Assembly (NCBI GenBank): GCA_022572485.1
Contig: JACZVU010000001.1
Span: 1 to 52,305 of the forward strand
Source: Myxococcales bacterium
GTDB taxonomy: Bacteria; Myxococcota_A; UBA9160; SMWR01
Direction: 5' to 3'
Length of the DNA stretch: 52,305 bases
Shown: positions 7,795-17,158 of the stretch, in pieces
Position numbering within the stretch: the first letter of the stretch is position 1
Layout: every line of letters starts with the position of its first letter
Translations under genes and position numbers: made by a program
Notes under the pieces: model-generated
The model's database searches: none
The model's input: only the letters and a program-made list of their open reading frames with translations
What the model was told of the DNA's origin: nothing

Positions 7795-8799
7795 ATGCCG
7801 CCGCTAGCCGTTGGCGCGCCCTCCGCGGCCGCTTCTTCATCTCTGGAAGGGAAACTGCACGCCAAGCCCCATCGCTGGAGCCAGCTTGCAGAACGCGGCT
7901 CTCTTTGGGGGATGCGTTTTACCGCCTGGTGCTACCGCTGGCTGGGTCGCCGCACCTGTGGGTACCTCGTGAACGTGATCGTCGCGTATTTTTTTCTCAC
8001 GGATCACAAGGGGCGTCGCGCGTCAGCCGCCTATTTGAGGCGTGTTTACGCCACGCCTGAAGGGCGTGCAACGCTCGGGCGGCCGCCGGGTCGCTGGCAG
8101 AGCTTCTTGCACTACCGGGAGTTTGCTCTGTCGATCCTCGATCGGCTCGGCATCTGGTTCGGGTGCGTCAACGATTTCGACTACGAAATAATCGGCGAGG
8201 AGCACCTCGACCGCGTGGCCGAGGAAGGGCGCGGAGCGATCCTCGTGGGTGCCCACCTCGGCAGTTTCGATGCGCTCCGGTTGCTCGCGGAGCGCAAGAA
8301 CTCCATTGTGAACGTGCTGATGTTCACCGCGAATGCCGAGCGAATCAACACACTCTTTCGCGAGTTGTCATCGGACATGGACATGCGCGTCATCTGGGTG
8401 GATCCGGCGTCGATTGATTCCGTGTTTGCAATCCGCGAATGCCTCCAGCGTGGCGAGTTGGTCACGATTCTTGGAGATCGCATCGAACCGGGCGATCAGA
8501 ATCGCGTGGTTCGGGTTCCGCTGCTCGGAGATCCGGTGCAACTCTCGCAAGCTCCGTTCTTGCTCGCCGCTCTGCTCGATTGCCCCGTATTGATGATCCT
8601 GGCGTTCCGCGAAGGGCCCGGCCGCTATTTGGTCTTTACCGAGAAGCTCGCCGATCGCACCCGGTTGCCACGACGCGAGTGCGAGAAGTACGCAGCCGAA
8701 CTCCTGATCGCCTATGCGGCGCGTCTCGAATTTTATTGCAAGCGATATCCGCTCCAGTGGTTCAACTTCTTCGACTACTGGGAGGACGAGACTCGATGA
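7795..8799 (+). CDS. LpxL/HtrB-type acyltransferase 1
   Basis: This 334-residue protein belongs to the LpxL/HtrB (lipid A late acyltransferase) family. The catalytic HxxxxD/E motif is in GAHLGSFD (H154, D159). A hydrophobic segment near residues 55-70 would place it at the inner membrane, and the C-terminal WFNFFDYW stretch matches cluster-type members. Pigment clusters of the aryl polyene type commonly carry this family, where it is thought to help build the lipid-linked product. A paralog lies at 30973 with HxxxxE in place of HxxxxD. The stop overlaps the ketosynthase ATG (ATGA). Confidence 0.86.
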   Translation: MPPLAVGAPSAAASSSLEGKLHAKPHRWSQLAERGSLWGMRFTAWCYRWLGRRTCGYLVNVIVAYFFLTDHKGRRASAAYLRRVYATPEGRATLGRPPGRWQSFLHYREFALSILDRLGIWFGCVNDFDYEIIGEEHLDRVAEEGRGAILVGAHLGSFDALRLLAERKNSIVNVLMFTANAERINTLFRELSSDMDMRVIWVDPASIDSVFAIRECLQRGELVTILGDRIEPGDQNRVVRVPLLGDPVQLSQAPFLLAALLDCPVLMILAFREGPGRYLVFTEKLADRTRLPRRECEKYAAELLIAYAARLEFYCKRYPLQWFNFFDYWEDETR

Positions 8800-10031
8800 G
8801 CCGACGCGTGGTTGTCACGGGAATGGCGGGACTGAGTCCGATCGGCATGGAATGGAAAGAGATTCGGGATGCATTGCGAAGCGGCCGGTCGGGCGTGCGC
8901 CGGATCGACGATTGGAACGAAGTCGAAGGACTGCGGACGCGCCTGGGTGCTCCGGTTTCCGATTTTTCGGTTCCCGCTGATTATCCGCGCAAAAAGATCC
9001 GCGCTATGGGGCGCGTCTCGTTGCTGTCGACCCGCGCGACGGAACTCGCACTTCGGGATGCGGGCCTGCTCGATGACCCCGTGATCGGCTCCGGCAGGAC
9101 TGGCGTGAGTTACGGTTCGAGTTCCGGAAGCCCGCCCGCGATGGGCGTTTACGCCCGCCAGCTCTTTACGCGCCAGACGACTCGGGGTATCGGCGCCAAC
9201 GACTATCTCCAATTCATGAGCCACACCACTGCAGCCAACATCGCTAATTTCTTTGGTGTTCGAGGTCGAATCATCCCAACTTCGAGCGCCTGTACGTCCG
9301 GGAGTCAGGGGATTGGTTATGGCTACGAGTCGATCCGCTACGGCCGACAAGAAGTGATGTTGACCGGTGGAGCGGAAGAATTGGCGCGAATGAATGCGGC
9401 GATTTTCGACGTGCTTTACGCGGCTTCGATCCGCAACGAAGAACCCCATCAGACACCGCGTCCGTTTGATGTGGCGCGTGACGGAACGGTGGTCGGGGAG
9501 GGCGCCGGTTGTCTTGTTCTCGAAGAACTCGAACACGCTTGCGCTCGGGGTGCGCGCATCCACGCGGAGATCGTGGGCTACGGAACCAACTGTGACGGCC
9601 GCCATTTGACGAACCCCGATCCGGAGGGGATGGAGCAGGCCATGCGCCAGGGGCTGGCCGACGCGGGGGTCGACGCGGGTGCGGTCGATTACGTCAACGC
9701 GCACGGCACTGGGACCGAGGCCGGCGACATTGCTGAGAGCCGGGCAACCCGCGCGGTCTTCGGTCGAGAGACGCCCGTGAGCAGTCTCAAGGGTCATCTC
9801 GGCCATACGCTCGGAGCCTGTGGTGTACTCGAAGCCTGGATGACGATCGAAATGATCAACGAGGGTTGGGTCGCACCGACGTTGAATTTGAGTGAGGTTG
9901 ACGAGCGCTGCGAAGGACTTGATTACGTGCGCGACGCGTCGCGCGATTTAGACGTCGAGATCGCGGTGAGCAACAACTTCGCATTCGGAGGCGTTAACAC
10001 CTCGCTCGTCCTCAAGCGCTGGGTCGCGTAG
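8796..10031 (+). CDS. Beta-ketoacyl-ACP synthase 1 (FabF-type)
   Basis: This 411-residue ketosynthase has an intact Cys-His-His triad: SSACTSG (C166), NAHGTGT (H303) and KGHLGH (K332, H337). It is a condensing enzyme that would extend an ACP-bound chain with malonyl units. The start ATG 8796 overlaps the preceding stop as ATGA, so translation is coupled to the LpxL-type gene. Its last 20 bp overlap the convergent membrane-protein gene. A second ketosynthase is at 12759. Which of them pairs with the chain-length-factor-like protein cannot be told from sequence, though the second is directly coupled to it. Confidence 0.92.
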   Translation: MSRRVVVTGMAGLSPIGMEWKEIRDALRSGRSGVRRIDDWNEVEGLRTRLGAPVSDFSVPADYPRKKIRAMGRVSLLSTRATELALRDAGLLDDPVIGSGRTGVSYGSSSGSPPAMGVYARQLFTRQTTRGIGANDYLQFMSHTTAANIANFFGVRGRIIPTSSACTSGSQGIGYGYESIRYGRQEVMLTGGAEELARMNAAIFDVLYAASIRNEEPHQTPRPFDVARDGTVVGEGAGCLVLEELEHACARGARIHAEIVGYGTNCDGRHLTNPDPEGMEQAMRQGLADAGVDAGAVDYVNAHGTGTEAGDIAESRATRAVFGRETPVSSLKGHLGHTLGACGVLEAWMTIEMINEGWVAPTLNLSEVDERCEGLDYVRDASRDLDVEIAVSNNFAFGGVNTSLVLKRWVA

Positions 10032-10719
10032 TCTCGCCGCTTTCGCGACGGGCTCGGTAGGCGAGCGAGCGCCGTCCATTTGCAGTTTTCCGCGGTGGGA
10101 AGATGCGGTTGAAGGCTTGATCAATCGGCCCGTTGCCGAAGTGTCGGAACCAGATCTTGCGGACGACGAACTCGCCAACAAAAATCGCTCCGACCAGGAA
10201 GTAGGAGATCAATCCCGAGTAGAGCGCCCACCATTCGATCGGCGCCACGAGCGCGAGTATCAACACGCAAAGCGCGTTGGCGGCCAGAAAAACGCACCAA
10301 ACGATGGTTACTTTGCGGCAATAGGGGATCGTGAAGTCGGGAAGATCATCTTCGACGATCCGGGCAAACTTCTCGATCATCGGCATTCTGTCGCGAAGAC
10401 TCGCCGAAAAGGTCCAGAGCAGATAGAGGCTGACGATCACCGGCATGAAGAGGAGCACCGTCGAATTGCCAGTCGCGAGCGCGATTGCGATCAGGATGGC
10501 GAGCCCGATGTGTTGACGTACGAGGTGCCGGATCTCTGCCGCAGAGCCGCGGAATCGAATGGCAATGGAAATTCCGTAGAGAGAGAACAACAAGATCGCG
10601 AGGGTTCGGGTCTCGAGCCGCGTGTAGGCGAAGTACACGATCAGCGGGTAGCTGAGGAAGAATATACACTGAAGTAAGTTAGAAACCCTCCAGCGTGCCC
10701 CCAGCGTGGGTTTGGACAT
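10012..10719 (-). CDS. Polytopic membrane protein of pigment cluster, paralog A
   Basis: A 235-residue integral membrane protein with about six hydrophobic helices. Distinct motifs are a PDFTIPYCRKVT segment, a VVRKIWFR segment and a C-terminal FPPRKTANGRRS. The same three motifs recur in the gene at 34694, so the two are paralogs. The family resembles the uncharacterised membrane protein COG4648 found in aryl polyene clusters; I recall this rather than having tested it. Function unknown, perhaps membrane assembly of the pathway. The ATG 10719 has a good AGGAG 7 nt upstream. Only 28 bp separate it from the divergent halogenase start. Confidence 0.75.
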   Translation of the reverse strand: MSKPTLGARWRVSNLLQCIFFLSYPLIVYFAYTRLETRTLAILLFSLYGISIAIRFRGSAAEIRHLVRQHIGLAILIAIALATGNSTVLLFMPVIVSLYLLWTFSASLRDRMPMIEKFARIVEDDLPDFTIPYCRKVTIVWCVFLAANALCVLILALVAPIEWWALYSGLISYFLVGAIFVGEFVVRKIWFRHFGNGPIDQAFNRIFPPRKTANGRRSLAYRARRESGETTRPSA

Positions 10720-10747
10720 GGGATCGCTCCTGTGGTAGTCGCTTGTC

Positions 10748-12022
10748 GTGGCCAATCGGATACAGAGCGTAGCGATCATTGGTGACGGGCCGGCCGGCTC
10801 AACCCTTGCTGCGCTTCTCGCCAAGCGCGGTGTTCGGGTCGGACTCTTTTCGCGTGGTCGGCCAAGACCTCCATTGATTGGCGAATCCACGGTGCCCGCG
10901 CTCATCCCGATCCTGAGAGAACTCGGCGTCGAGGACGAGGTCGCTTCCTATAGCGTATTCAAGCCCGGCGCAACCTTCACGGTCCATTCGGGCGAGCGCC
11001 TGATGATCGATTTCGACGAGGTTCATGGGCGCGTCCCGGGTTATGCGTACAATGTTCTCCGAGATCGTTTCGATGCCACCTTGCTCGACGTCTGCGCGAA
11101 GAACGGAACGCAAATCTTCGAGACAACGGCCGGATTGGAACGGATCCCCGGAAGCGATGCGCGGAGCGAAGGCTCGCGGATTCGCCTGAGCCACGCAACG
11201 CTCGCGGAGACCGATGGTTTTTTCGCAACCCCGCCGGATTTCATCGTCGACGCGAGCGGGCGCTCGCGATTGCTTCCGCGCATGCTGGGTCTGTCTGAGC
11301 GGACGGGCAATCGACGCGATACCGCGCTCTTTGCACATTTCACGGGTGTGCCGATCGACAGCGAAGGCCATGTCCACACGGATCGCCTCGAGCGGGGTTG
11401 GATCTGGAGAATTCCACTGGTCGATCGCGTTTCGGTCGGCGTGGTGATCGACCCGGCTGCGCTGCAAGAACTCGGAGATCGCGCCGACGAGCAGTTCGAC
11501 GCGATTCGTCAGTTGGATCCGCAGTTCGCGAAGGCGGTTGGCTGCGCCGAGCGGATCACGCCCGTGCTGAAGTTCACCAATTATCAACTCACGGCACGGC
11601 GGGGCATCGGCCCGGGTTGGGCGTTGGTCGGAGACTGTCTCGGCTTCATCGATCCGGTTTTCTCGAGCGGAGTCTTTCTCGCGATGGATGGTGCCAAACG
11701 ACTCGCTGAGGCGTTGCTCGAGGGAAGCGCGAGCGCACTCGAACGATACGATCGTCGGCAGCGTCGGCACATCGACGCCTGGCGCCAAGCCGTGGATTAT
11801 TTCTACGACGGACGCTTCTTTGCGATGCTGCGGTTGCGAAACCAATCGCATGACAACTGGATTGGACGCCTCGTGGGCCCGCACGCGGCAACGCATTTGC
11901 CGCGCGTGTTCACCGGCGAATCGACCGCGCGCTTCTACGAGCGCAGTCTGCTCACCGCGATGATGAAATACGGACTTGGCGCGCTCGAAGATCCGAACTG
12001 GGAGCGCTGGAAAATCGCCTGA
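10748..12022 (+). CDS. Flavin-dependent halogenase-like protein 1
   Basis: This 424-residue FAD protein carries the GDGPAG Rossmann motif (12-17), the GESTVP motif (45-50), a lysine in FKPGATF (K72) at the place of the catalytic lysine of flavin-dependent halogenases, and the family hallmark WxWxIP as WIWRIP (218-223). Such enzymes chlorinate or brominate aromatic or pyrrole substrates, often ACP-bound ones. The most likely substrate here is the aryl ring or the polyene. Its closest relative in the window is the gene at 15562. Start is GTG. An alternative is a related flavin monooxygenase, but monooxygenases lack WxWxIP. Confidence 0.82.
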   Translation: MANRIQSVAIIGDGPAGSTLAALLAKRGVRVGLFSRGRPRPPLIGESTVPALIPILRELGVEDEVASYSVFKPGATFTVHSGERLMIDFDEVHGRVPGYAYNVLRDRFDATLLDVCAKNGTQIFETTAGLERIPGSDARSEGSRIRLSHATLAETDGFFATPPDFIVDASGRSRLLPRMLGLSERTGNRRDTALFAHFTGVPIDSEGHVHTDRLERGWIWRIPLVDRVSVGVVIDPAALQELGDRADEQFDAIRQLDPQFAKAVGCAERITPVLKFTNYQLTARRGIGPGWALVGDCLGFIDPVFSSGVFLAMDGAKRLAEALLEGSASALERYDRRQRRHIDAWRQAVDYFYDGRFFAMLRLRNQSHDNWIGRLVGPHAATHLPRVFTGESTARFYERSLLTAMMKYGLGALEDPNWERWKIA

Positions 12023-12027
12023 AATCG

Positions 12028-12762
12028 CTACTGCACGCGCTCCCACTTCCAGGGTCGCCGCGCGTTTCCGAGCACGAGGCTGGATTCGTCGGAGAGATAC
12101 CAGCGCAAAAATTCGATGGCATCGGGCCAACGCATGCGTTGCGGCGGATTGCCTTGGGGTTGCAGGCCGAAGTTCAATTGCGTCCCCTCGCCATTGTGGG
12201 CGAGCAGAAGCCCGAGCGCGTAGGAGCCCGGGGGTTCTTTGACAAGCCGCGCGAAGGTGGGTGCCAAGGGAATGTCGCCGATGACCAGTAGTACCGGCCG
12301 GCCGGGATTGCGCTCGAGCAGCGTCATCGCTTCGAGAAAACCGCACGCGAAAGAATCCTGTTGCGCGGCGATCGAGCTGGAGGCGCGGCGATTTGCGGCG
12401 GCGATCGAGAAGAGGCCCGCTTGCGCGTTGTGAACCGTGTGGCTGAAGGCCGTCGGCGAGAGGGGCTGGCGCTCTGCGAGTCGATCCAGTAGGTCGATGG
12501 ACTCGTTGATGTTTCCGTGGCGCGAAGCGAAGACCGTTGCGACCTCCGCGAGCTCGGCCTGCTCGCAGCAGTCGAACGCGGTCGTCAACATGATGCGGGC
12601 GAGTGAACCGCAGCGGCGCCGCAACATCGCGGGGAGAAAGTCCGCATTGGGTCGCCCTTCGGCAGCGAGTTCGGTCGGCGCCGCGCACCAGTTCGACCAG
12701 GCGTCCGCGTCTTCCAGGCCCGGTGACCACGCCGCCCAGCGCCGTACGGTCGCGGTGATCAT
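12028..12762 (-). CDS. Beta-ketoacyl synthase-like chain length factor
   Basis: This 244-residue protein matches the shortened ketosynthase-like family (PF13723) that forms heterodimers with a full ketosynthase in aryl polyene-type pathways. It lacks the active-site Cys and His residues. Recognisable parts are a WxxxxP-rich N-terminus, a VHNAQAGLFSIAA segment and a C-terminal LLLAHN segment. The proposed role is to set the number of extension cycles. The start ATG overlaps the upstream ketosynthase stop as ATGA, strong evidence that the two are made together. Five bases separate its stop from that of the convergent halogenase. Confidence 0.82.
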   Translation of the reverse strand: MITATVRRWAAWSPGLEDADAWSNWCAAPTELAAEGRPNADFLPAMLRRRCGSLARIMLTTAFDCCEQAELAEVATVFASRHGNINESIDLLDRLAERQPLSPTAFSHTVHNAQAGLFSIAAANRRASSSIAAQQDSFACGFLEAMTLLERNPGRPVLLVIGDIPLAPTFARLVKEPPGSYALGLLLAHNGEGTQLNFGLQPQGNPPQRMRWPDAIEFLRWYLSDESSLVLGNARRPWKWERVQ

Positions 12763-13988
12763 GACTCTGCGGCCTGGAGAATCAACGTGCAGTTGTTCCC
12801 GCCGAAACCGAAGGAATTTGTCATCACGGGGCCGATCGGAACCCGCAATCCCTCCCTGGGAACGAGCCGGAGGAGCGGCAGCGCCGGATCCGGCTGCCCG
12901 TCGAAAGCATGCGGAATCAGGTCTAGGCCACCCGAAACCCACTCTGTGAGCGTCAACCAACAGAAGGCCGCTTCGATCGCTCCCGCGCCGCCCAGGATGT
13001 GTCCGACCAGACTCTTGGTCGAACTGCACGGCGGAGGGTTCGGGAACACGCGGTCGATCGCCGCGCATTCCATCGCATCGTTGAGGGGCGTTCCCGTTCC
13101 ATGCAGATTCAGGTAGGCGATCTCCGCGGGCTCCAATGCCGCATCCTTCAGGGCATCGCGCATCGCGTGTTCAGCGCCGTGGCCTGCGGGGTCTGGTGCC
13201 GACATGTGATGAGCTTCGGTCGACTCGCCGACGCCGCGAAGGCAAATTCCGCCGCTGTCGCGCGTCACGAGAAAGATCGCGGCACCTTCGCCGAGCGTCA
13301 TGCCCTTTCGATTGACGCTCAAGGGGTTCGTGATTTCGTCTGAAATCACCTGCAAAGACGAGAAACCATTCGCCGTCAATCCGCAGAGAGAATCAGAAGC
13401 ACCCGCGATCACTGCATCACAGACATCGAGCGCGAGCAGTGAGCGCGCGGTTGCCAACGCGCGAGATCCCGACGAGCAGGCGGTCGAAATCGCGTAGGTG
13501 GGTCCGTCCAGCTGCAGCAAGTCTGCGACGAAACTAGAGGCTCCGCCGAACTCGAGTTGATCGTAATAGAATGTCTCGGAGAGTGCGCCCGTGGTGTGCT
13601 GGTGGCGGATCGCAGCCTCGGCGTCACTCACTCCCGACGTGCTGCTTCCAATGACGACTGCGACGCGCGAGCGACCCACGGCTTCGATGGTGTCCGCGAT
13701 CGGTTTCTCGATTTGCTGGAGGGCTGCCATCAGCAACGCGTTGTTGCGACACGCGTAGCGCTTCAATCGCGGTGGAATCTCGGGGAGCGGTCCCGATACC
13801 TCTGCGACGAGAAGCTCGCGGTCGGGGACGAGGTCATCGCGCCAACGAAAGTGAGTCTGATCGGCAGCCAGCAGTCGTGGCCAAATTTCCTCGTGTCCGC
13901 GGCCGAGTGCATTGATGATCCCCATCGCAGCGAGTGAGCACGATTCTCGCGTGCGGTCTCTGGGGCGGTTTACGCTAACGGGCGACAC
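12759..13988 (-). CDS. Beta-ketoacyl-ACP synthase 2
   Basis: A 409-residue FabF-type ketosynthase with intact catalytic residues: STACSSG (C171), NLHGTGT (H296) and the KSLVGH motif (K325, H330). The GTG at 13988 is chosen because it includes the ESCSLAAMGIINALG segment that forms the first beta strand in this family. The ATG within it (at GIINALG) would cut that strand. The start overlaps the end of the CrtI-like gene by 14 bp, and the stop overlaps the chain-length factor start. It would form the main elongating heterodimer with that neighbour. Confidence 0.88.
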   Translation of the reverse strand: MSPVSVNRPRDRTRESCSLAAMGIINALGRGHEEIWPRLLAADQTHFRWRDDLVPDRELLVAEVSGPLPEIPPRLKRYACRNNALLMAALQQIEKPIADTIEAVGRSRVAVVIGSSTSGVSDAEAAIRHQHTTGALSETFYYDQLEFGGASSFVADLLQLDGPTYAISTACSSGSRALATARSLLALDVCDAVIAGASDSLCGLTANGFSSLQVISDEITNPLSVNRKGMTLGEGAAIFLVTRDSGGICLRGVGESTEAHHMSAPDPAGHGAEHAMRDALKDAALEPAEIAYLNLHGTGTPLNDAMECAAIDRVFPNPPPCSSTKSLVGHILGGAGAIEAAFCWLTLTEWVSGGLDLIPHAFDGQPDPALPLLRLVPREGLRVPIGPVMTNSFGFGGNNCTLILQAAES

Positions 13989-15519
13989 GAAGACCACTCC
14001 AGAGCTTCGAATTTCGATCGACGCCGAGCACGGAGTGCGCGGTTTGGATTCCCGAGGAAACGACTCCATAGATCCCGCCGCCCGGCTGAGCCCAGTGGCC
14101 TGCGAAGTGCAGCCCTTGGATCGGAGTGAGGCACTCGAGGCGTCCCGGTCCGACCTGGGAGGGGGAGAGCTCCCAGCCGTAGATCGCGCCACTGCGGTTG
14201 CGCGTGTAACGCTCCATGGTTCGAGGACTGCCCCCCTCGGCAAAGACGACGCTCTCTTTGAGACCGATGAAATACTTGGCCGCGCGATCGACGAGCTGCT
14301 CGAGCATCTGTGCCTTGTCGGATCGCCACCGGTTCGCATCCCCGTAGGGCAGCAGCGTGGTCAGGATCATCAGCTGTTCACCGTCGGGTGCGAGGCTCGG
14401 GTCCGCGAGGGTCGGAATCGTCACCGAAAGCCAATTGGGGTTTCCCGCGAGACTGCTGTGGTGGGCGTCTTCGTGATTCAACGAAGAGTAGAGGAAGGTT
14501 TCGTGGCAGGTGGTTTCTTCGGAGTGCGGAAGCCGGGCCGCCAGGTAGACCACAAAGGCCGAGATCGACGGCTTCATGCGCCGCAATCGCCTCAGATAGC
14601 GTGGCGGGAAGGCTTCGGGCCCGACCAATTCTTCGACGGTTTGGGTCGCGTCGGCATTCGAGATGACCAATGGCGCGTTGATACGCTGGCCATTTTCCAG
14701 CAGGACGCCACGAGCGCTGCCGTGTTCGATCCGGATACGACGGACTGAACTCCTCAGCAGGATCTCGCTGCCGCTTTCGGTGATGGCTGCCGCGAGCGCT
14801 TCTGCGAACTTCTGGAAAGTACCCTCGCAGTAGTAGGCGCCATCGGAGAGGTAACTCATGAGCATGGTCGCGAAGTAGAGAAATGAAACCCGCGAGGGCG
14901 GCAATCCGAGGTACGGCCAGAGAGTTCCGAGTACGGCTCGTAGATTCGGCGACTCGATGTGCTCGTCGAGAACCTCAGCGAGCGTCGCCCTGCGGTATCG
15001 GATCAGGGTCGGAAAGCGGTGCGGCGTTTCGATCGCATTGAACGGAGTGTCAAGCTCGCTTGCCCAGCGGGTCTCGTCGCGAATGTTCAGGCATTCCTGC
15101 GTAAATTCGCGCAGGCCCTTCGCGCTCGACGGATATTTGTCGGAAAGCATCGTGATGAACTCGTCGAGATCGCTGGGCGCGGTGGCCACCATCCCGGGGA
15201 AGACGGCCGCGAAACACGGATCGATCCGTTGGAAGCGGCAGCGATCGAGAACGCCCAATTCGGAGAGGAGATTGTGGATCAGTCCGCCTCCCTTGAAAGC
15301 GGTGGGTTCACATCCGCCGATGAGGTGCACCGCGGAGTCGAAGATATAGCGCCCGCGCCGAAAAGAATGCGCGTACCCTCCGACGCGGTCGTGGCGTTCG
15401 ATGACGAGTACGCTTCGCCCCGCTCGCGCGAGCAGGGCTGCCACCGTCAACCCCCCGATTCCCGATCCGACGACGATGGCGTCGTAGGCGTCTTGGCGCG
15501 CTTCTCCGTGAAACCTCAC
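13975..15519 (-). CDS. CrtI/CrtISO-like FAD oxidoreductase
   Basis: A 514-residue member of the phytoene desaturase/carotenoid isomerase-like family. GSGIGGL (18-24) begins the FAD-binding fold, followed by an ERHDRVGGYA stretch typical of CrtI-type proteins. A C-terminal FAD motif (HFAGHWAQPGGGI) closes it. Family members introduce or isomerise conjugated double bonds in polyenes. In this cluster it may act on the aryl polyene chain, extending or isomerising conjugation. No other carotenoid gene is present, so carotenoid biosynthesis is unlikely. Confidence 0.82.
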   Translation of the reverse strand: MRFHGEARQDAYDAIVVGSGIGGLTVAALLARAGRSVLVIERHDRVGGYAHSFRRGRYIFDSAVHLIGGCEPTAFKGGGLIHNLLSELGVLDRCRFQRIDPCFAAVFPGMVATAPSDLDEFITMLSDKYPSSAKGLREFTQECLNIRDETRWASELDTPFNAIETPHRFPTLIRYRRATLAEVLDEHIESPNLRAVLGTLWPYLGLPPSRVSFLYFATMLMSYLSDGAYYCEGTFQKFAEALAAAITESGSEILLRSSVRRIRIEHGSARGVLLENGQRINAPLVISNADATQTVEELVGPEAFPPRYLRRLRRMKPSISAFVVYLAARLPHSEETTCHETFLYSSLNHEDAHHSSLAGNPNWLSVTIPTLADPSLAPDGEQLMILTTLLPYGDANRWRSDKAQMLEQLVDRAAKYFIGLKESVVFAEGGSPRTMERYTRNRSGAIYGWELSPSQVGPGRLECLTPIQGLHFAGHWAQPGGGIYGVVSSGIQTAHSVLGVDRNSKLWSGLRVAR

Positions 15520-15561
15520 TGCATCACCGAGAGGCGTCGAAGATTCATTTCGAGATGCACT

Positions 15562-16857
15562 TCAATTGATCTTCATTTTGTCTGGATCATTCCCGACCAG
15601 TCCGTATTTCACCATGAATTCTACAAGCCCGAGGCTGTAGCGATTGGTCGCGTCTTCACCCGTGAAGATCCGGGGCATGTGCTTGCGGAAGTGGAAATCC
15701 AGCAGTTTTCCGGGCAGGGTCCCACGCACGTACTCGCCGACCTTGAAGAGCGTGAGCAGCCGGCCGTTGTAGAACCAGCCGATCACCCGCTGCCAGGACG
15801 CGAGACTGTGCTGGGTTTTTCGGTCGTAGCGCTGCAGTGCGTTGTCAGTCCCCTCGAGCAGTGCGTGGACGAGATCTCGGGCCCCCTCGAAGGCGATCAA
15901 CAACCCGCTTGAGAAGACTGGATCGATGAAACCAAAGGCGTCACCCAGCATGGCCCAGTTTTCGCCGACTCCCCGGGTCGAGCGCGATTGGTAGTTCGTG
16001 TATCGCACGACGGGCGTCACGCGGCGCGCGGGGCGCGCAAAATCGCGAATGATCGGATCCTCGCGCAGAAAGGCGTCCATCTGTTCTTCGGGCGTGTCCC
16101 CGAATTTTCGGATGAACTCGGGGTCGATCACGATGCCGATCGAAACCCGGCCTGGCAGCGGAATTCGCCACGACCAACCGTGTTCGAGCCGGTCCGTGTG
16201 GACGTTGCCCGGAATCTCCACTTCCACGCCCTCGAAGTGCGCGTGAAGTGCGTCGTCGCGCCGGTCCCCGTCGATCGTCGGAATGTCGAGCAGGCACACG
16301 ATCTGCCGACTCCGACCTCCTGCATCGACGATGAAGTCCGGTTGTTCGTCCAGCCCCGCGGCCGCGAGTGTCTCGTTGCTCAGCTTCACCCGATCGCTTT
16401 GTCCAACGCGCCTGAGGCGGGCCGAGTGCTCGACGACGCGGACGCCCGCGCGCTTCGCGGCCTCGAGAACGGAAGCGTCGAAACGGTCTCGGGGCACGTT
16501 GTAGGAATAGGTGGTCTTCGCACCGCGGACTTCGTGGAAGCAGAAACTCTGGGTGTACTCTTTGTCGTGGATGAAGGTGGCTCCGCCCTTCCAGATGCTG
16601 TAGCTCGCCACCTCCTGTTCGATTCCGAGCTCGCGGAGGAATGGGATGATCGCGGGCACGAGTGATTCACCAACGATGATCGGCGGCCGCTTGCTGCGCG
16701 CAAAGAGAACGACATCGACACCCGCGCGCGCGAGCATGACTCCCGCCATGGCGCCGGACGGTCCCCCTCCGAGGATCGCGACCCGGTTCGCTCGGCGGAT
16801 GGGCCGTTTGCTGGTGGGCATGGGTGCAACCATAAGCCAGCGCTTCCAGGCGATCAA
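15562..16857 (-). CDS. Flavin-dependent halogenase-like protein 2
   Basis: A 431-residue paralog of the protein encoded at 10748. It has GGGPSG (30-35), GESLVP (63-68), the lysine of IWKGGATF (K90), and WSWRIP (228-233). All residues expected for a working halogenase are therefore present. The start is uncertain. TTG 16857 has a strong GGAGG 7 nt upstream, while ATG 16833 has GGAAG 9 nt upstream and trims eight residues. It is last in a minus-strand run with the CrtI-like oxidoreductase, ketosynthase 2 and chain-length factor downstream. Its start is 36 bp from the divergent ACP 2 gene. Confidence 0.82.
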   Translation of the reverse strand: MIAWKRWLMVAPMPTSKRPIRRANRVAILGGGPSGAMAGVMLARAGVDVVLFARSKRPPIIVGESLVPAIIPFLRELGIEQEVASYSIWKGGATFIHDKEYTQSFCFHEVRGAKTTYSYNVPRDRFDASVLEAAKRAGVRVVEHSARLRRVGQSDRVKLSNETLAAAGLDEQPDFIVDAGGRSRQIVCLLDIPTIDGDRRDDALHAHFEGVEVEIPGNVHTDRLEHGWSWRIPLPGRVSIGIVIDPEFIRKFGDTPEEQMDAFLREDPIIRDFARPARRVTPVVRYTNYQSRSTRGVGENWAMLGDAFGFIDPVFSSGLLIAFEGARDLVHALLEGTDNALQRYDRKTQHSLASWQRVIGWFYNGRLLTLFKVGEYVRGTLPGKLLDFHFRKHMPRIFTGEDATNRYSLGLVEFMVKYGLVGNDPDKMKIN

Positions 16858-16893
16858 CGAGATTCCTCCACTGCCGCTGCTACTCTGTCGCCC

Positions 16894-17154
16894 ATGGTTG
16901 CACCGACGATCGAAGAGCTGACCACGAAGATCTTCGAGATCCTCCGTGACGAAATCTTCACCGCCGGAAGCGACTTTTCGGCTCGATCCAACCTCATCGA
17001 TGCGGGGCTGGATTCCCTGGCAGTCACCCAGTTGATGCTTTCAATCGAAGAGTCGACGGGCGTTTGGCTGGACGAAAGCCTTCTCATACCCGAGAACCTC
17101 GAGTCCGCAGAGACGCTCGCCGCGCTGATTCACGAGCGGCTCGCAGAGGGCTGA
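16894..17154 (+). CDS. Acyl carrier protein 2
   Basis: An 86-residue acyl carrier protein with the prosthetic-group serine in GLDSLAV (S41). The surrounding motif (GLDSLAVTQLM) looks more like a PKS/NRPS-type carrier than the DLDSID carriers elsewhere in the cluster. It heads a four-gene run: ACP, condensation-fold acyltransferase, FAD oxidoreductase, AMP ligase. This suggests a dedicated carrier for that sub-pathway. Confidence 0.88.
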   Translation: MVAPTIEELTTKIFEILRDEIFTAGSDFSARSNLIDAGLDSLAVTQLMLSIEESTGVWLDESLLIPENLESAETLAALIHERLAEG

Positions 17155-17158
17155 GCGA

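Noticed and set aside
10799..12730. A 643-codon open frame on the minus strand
   Set aside because: It lies opposite the halogenase and chain-length-factor genes, which have clear family motifs; its product is Arg/Ala-rich with no recognisable domain.
13975..15519. Carotenoid biosynthesis
   Set aside because: Only a CrtI-like protein is present; no phytoene synthase, cyclase or GGPP synthase gene is in the window, and the surroundings are an aryl polyene-type pathway.
14957..15912. Plus-strand open frames opposite the CrtI-like gene and halogenase 2
   Set aside because: They are antisense shadows; the minus-strand frames have complete FAD motifs.
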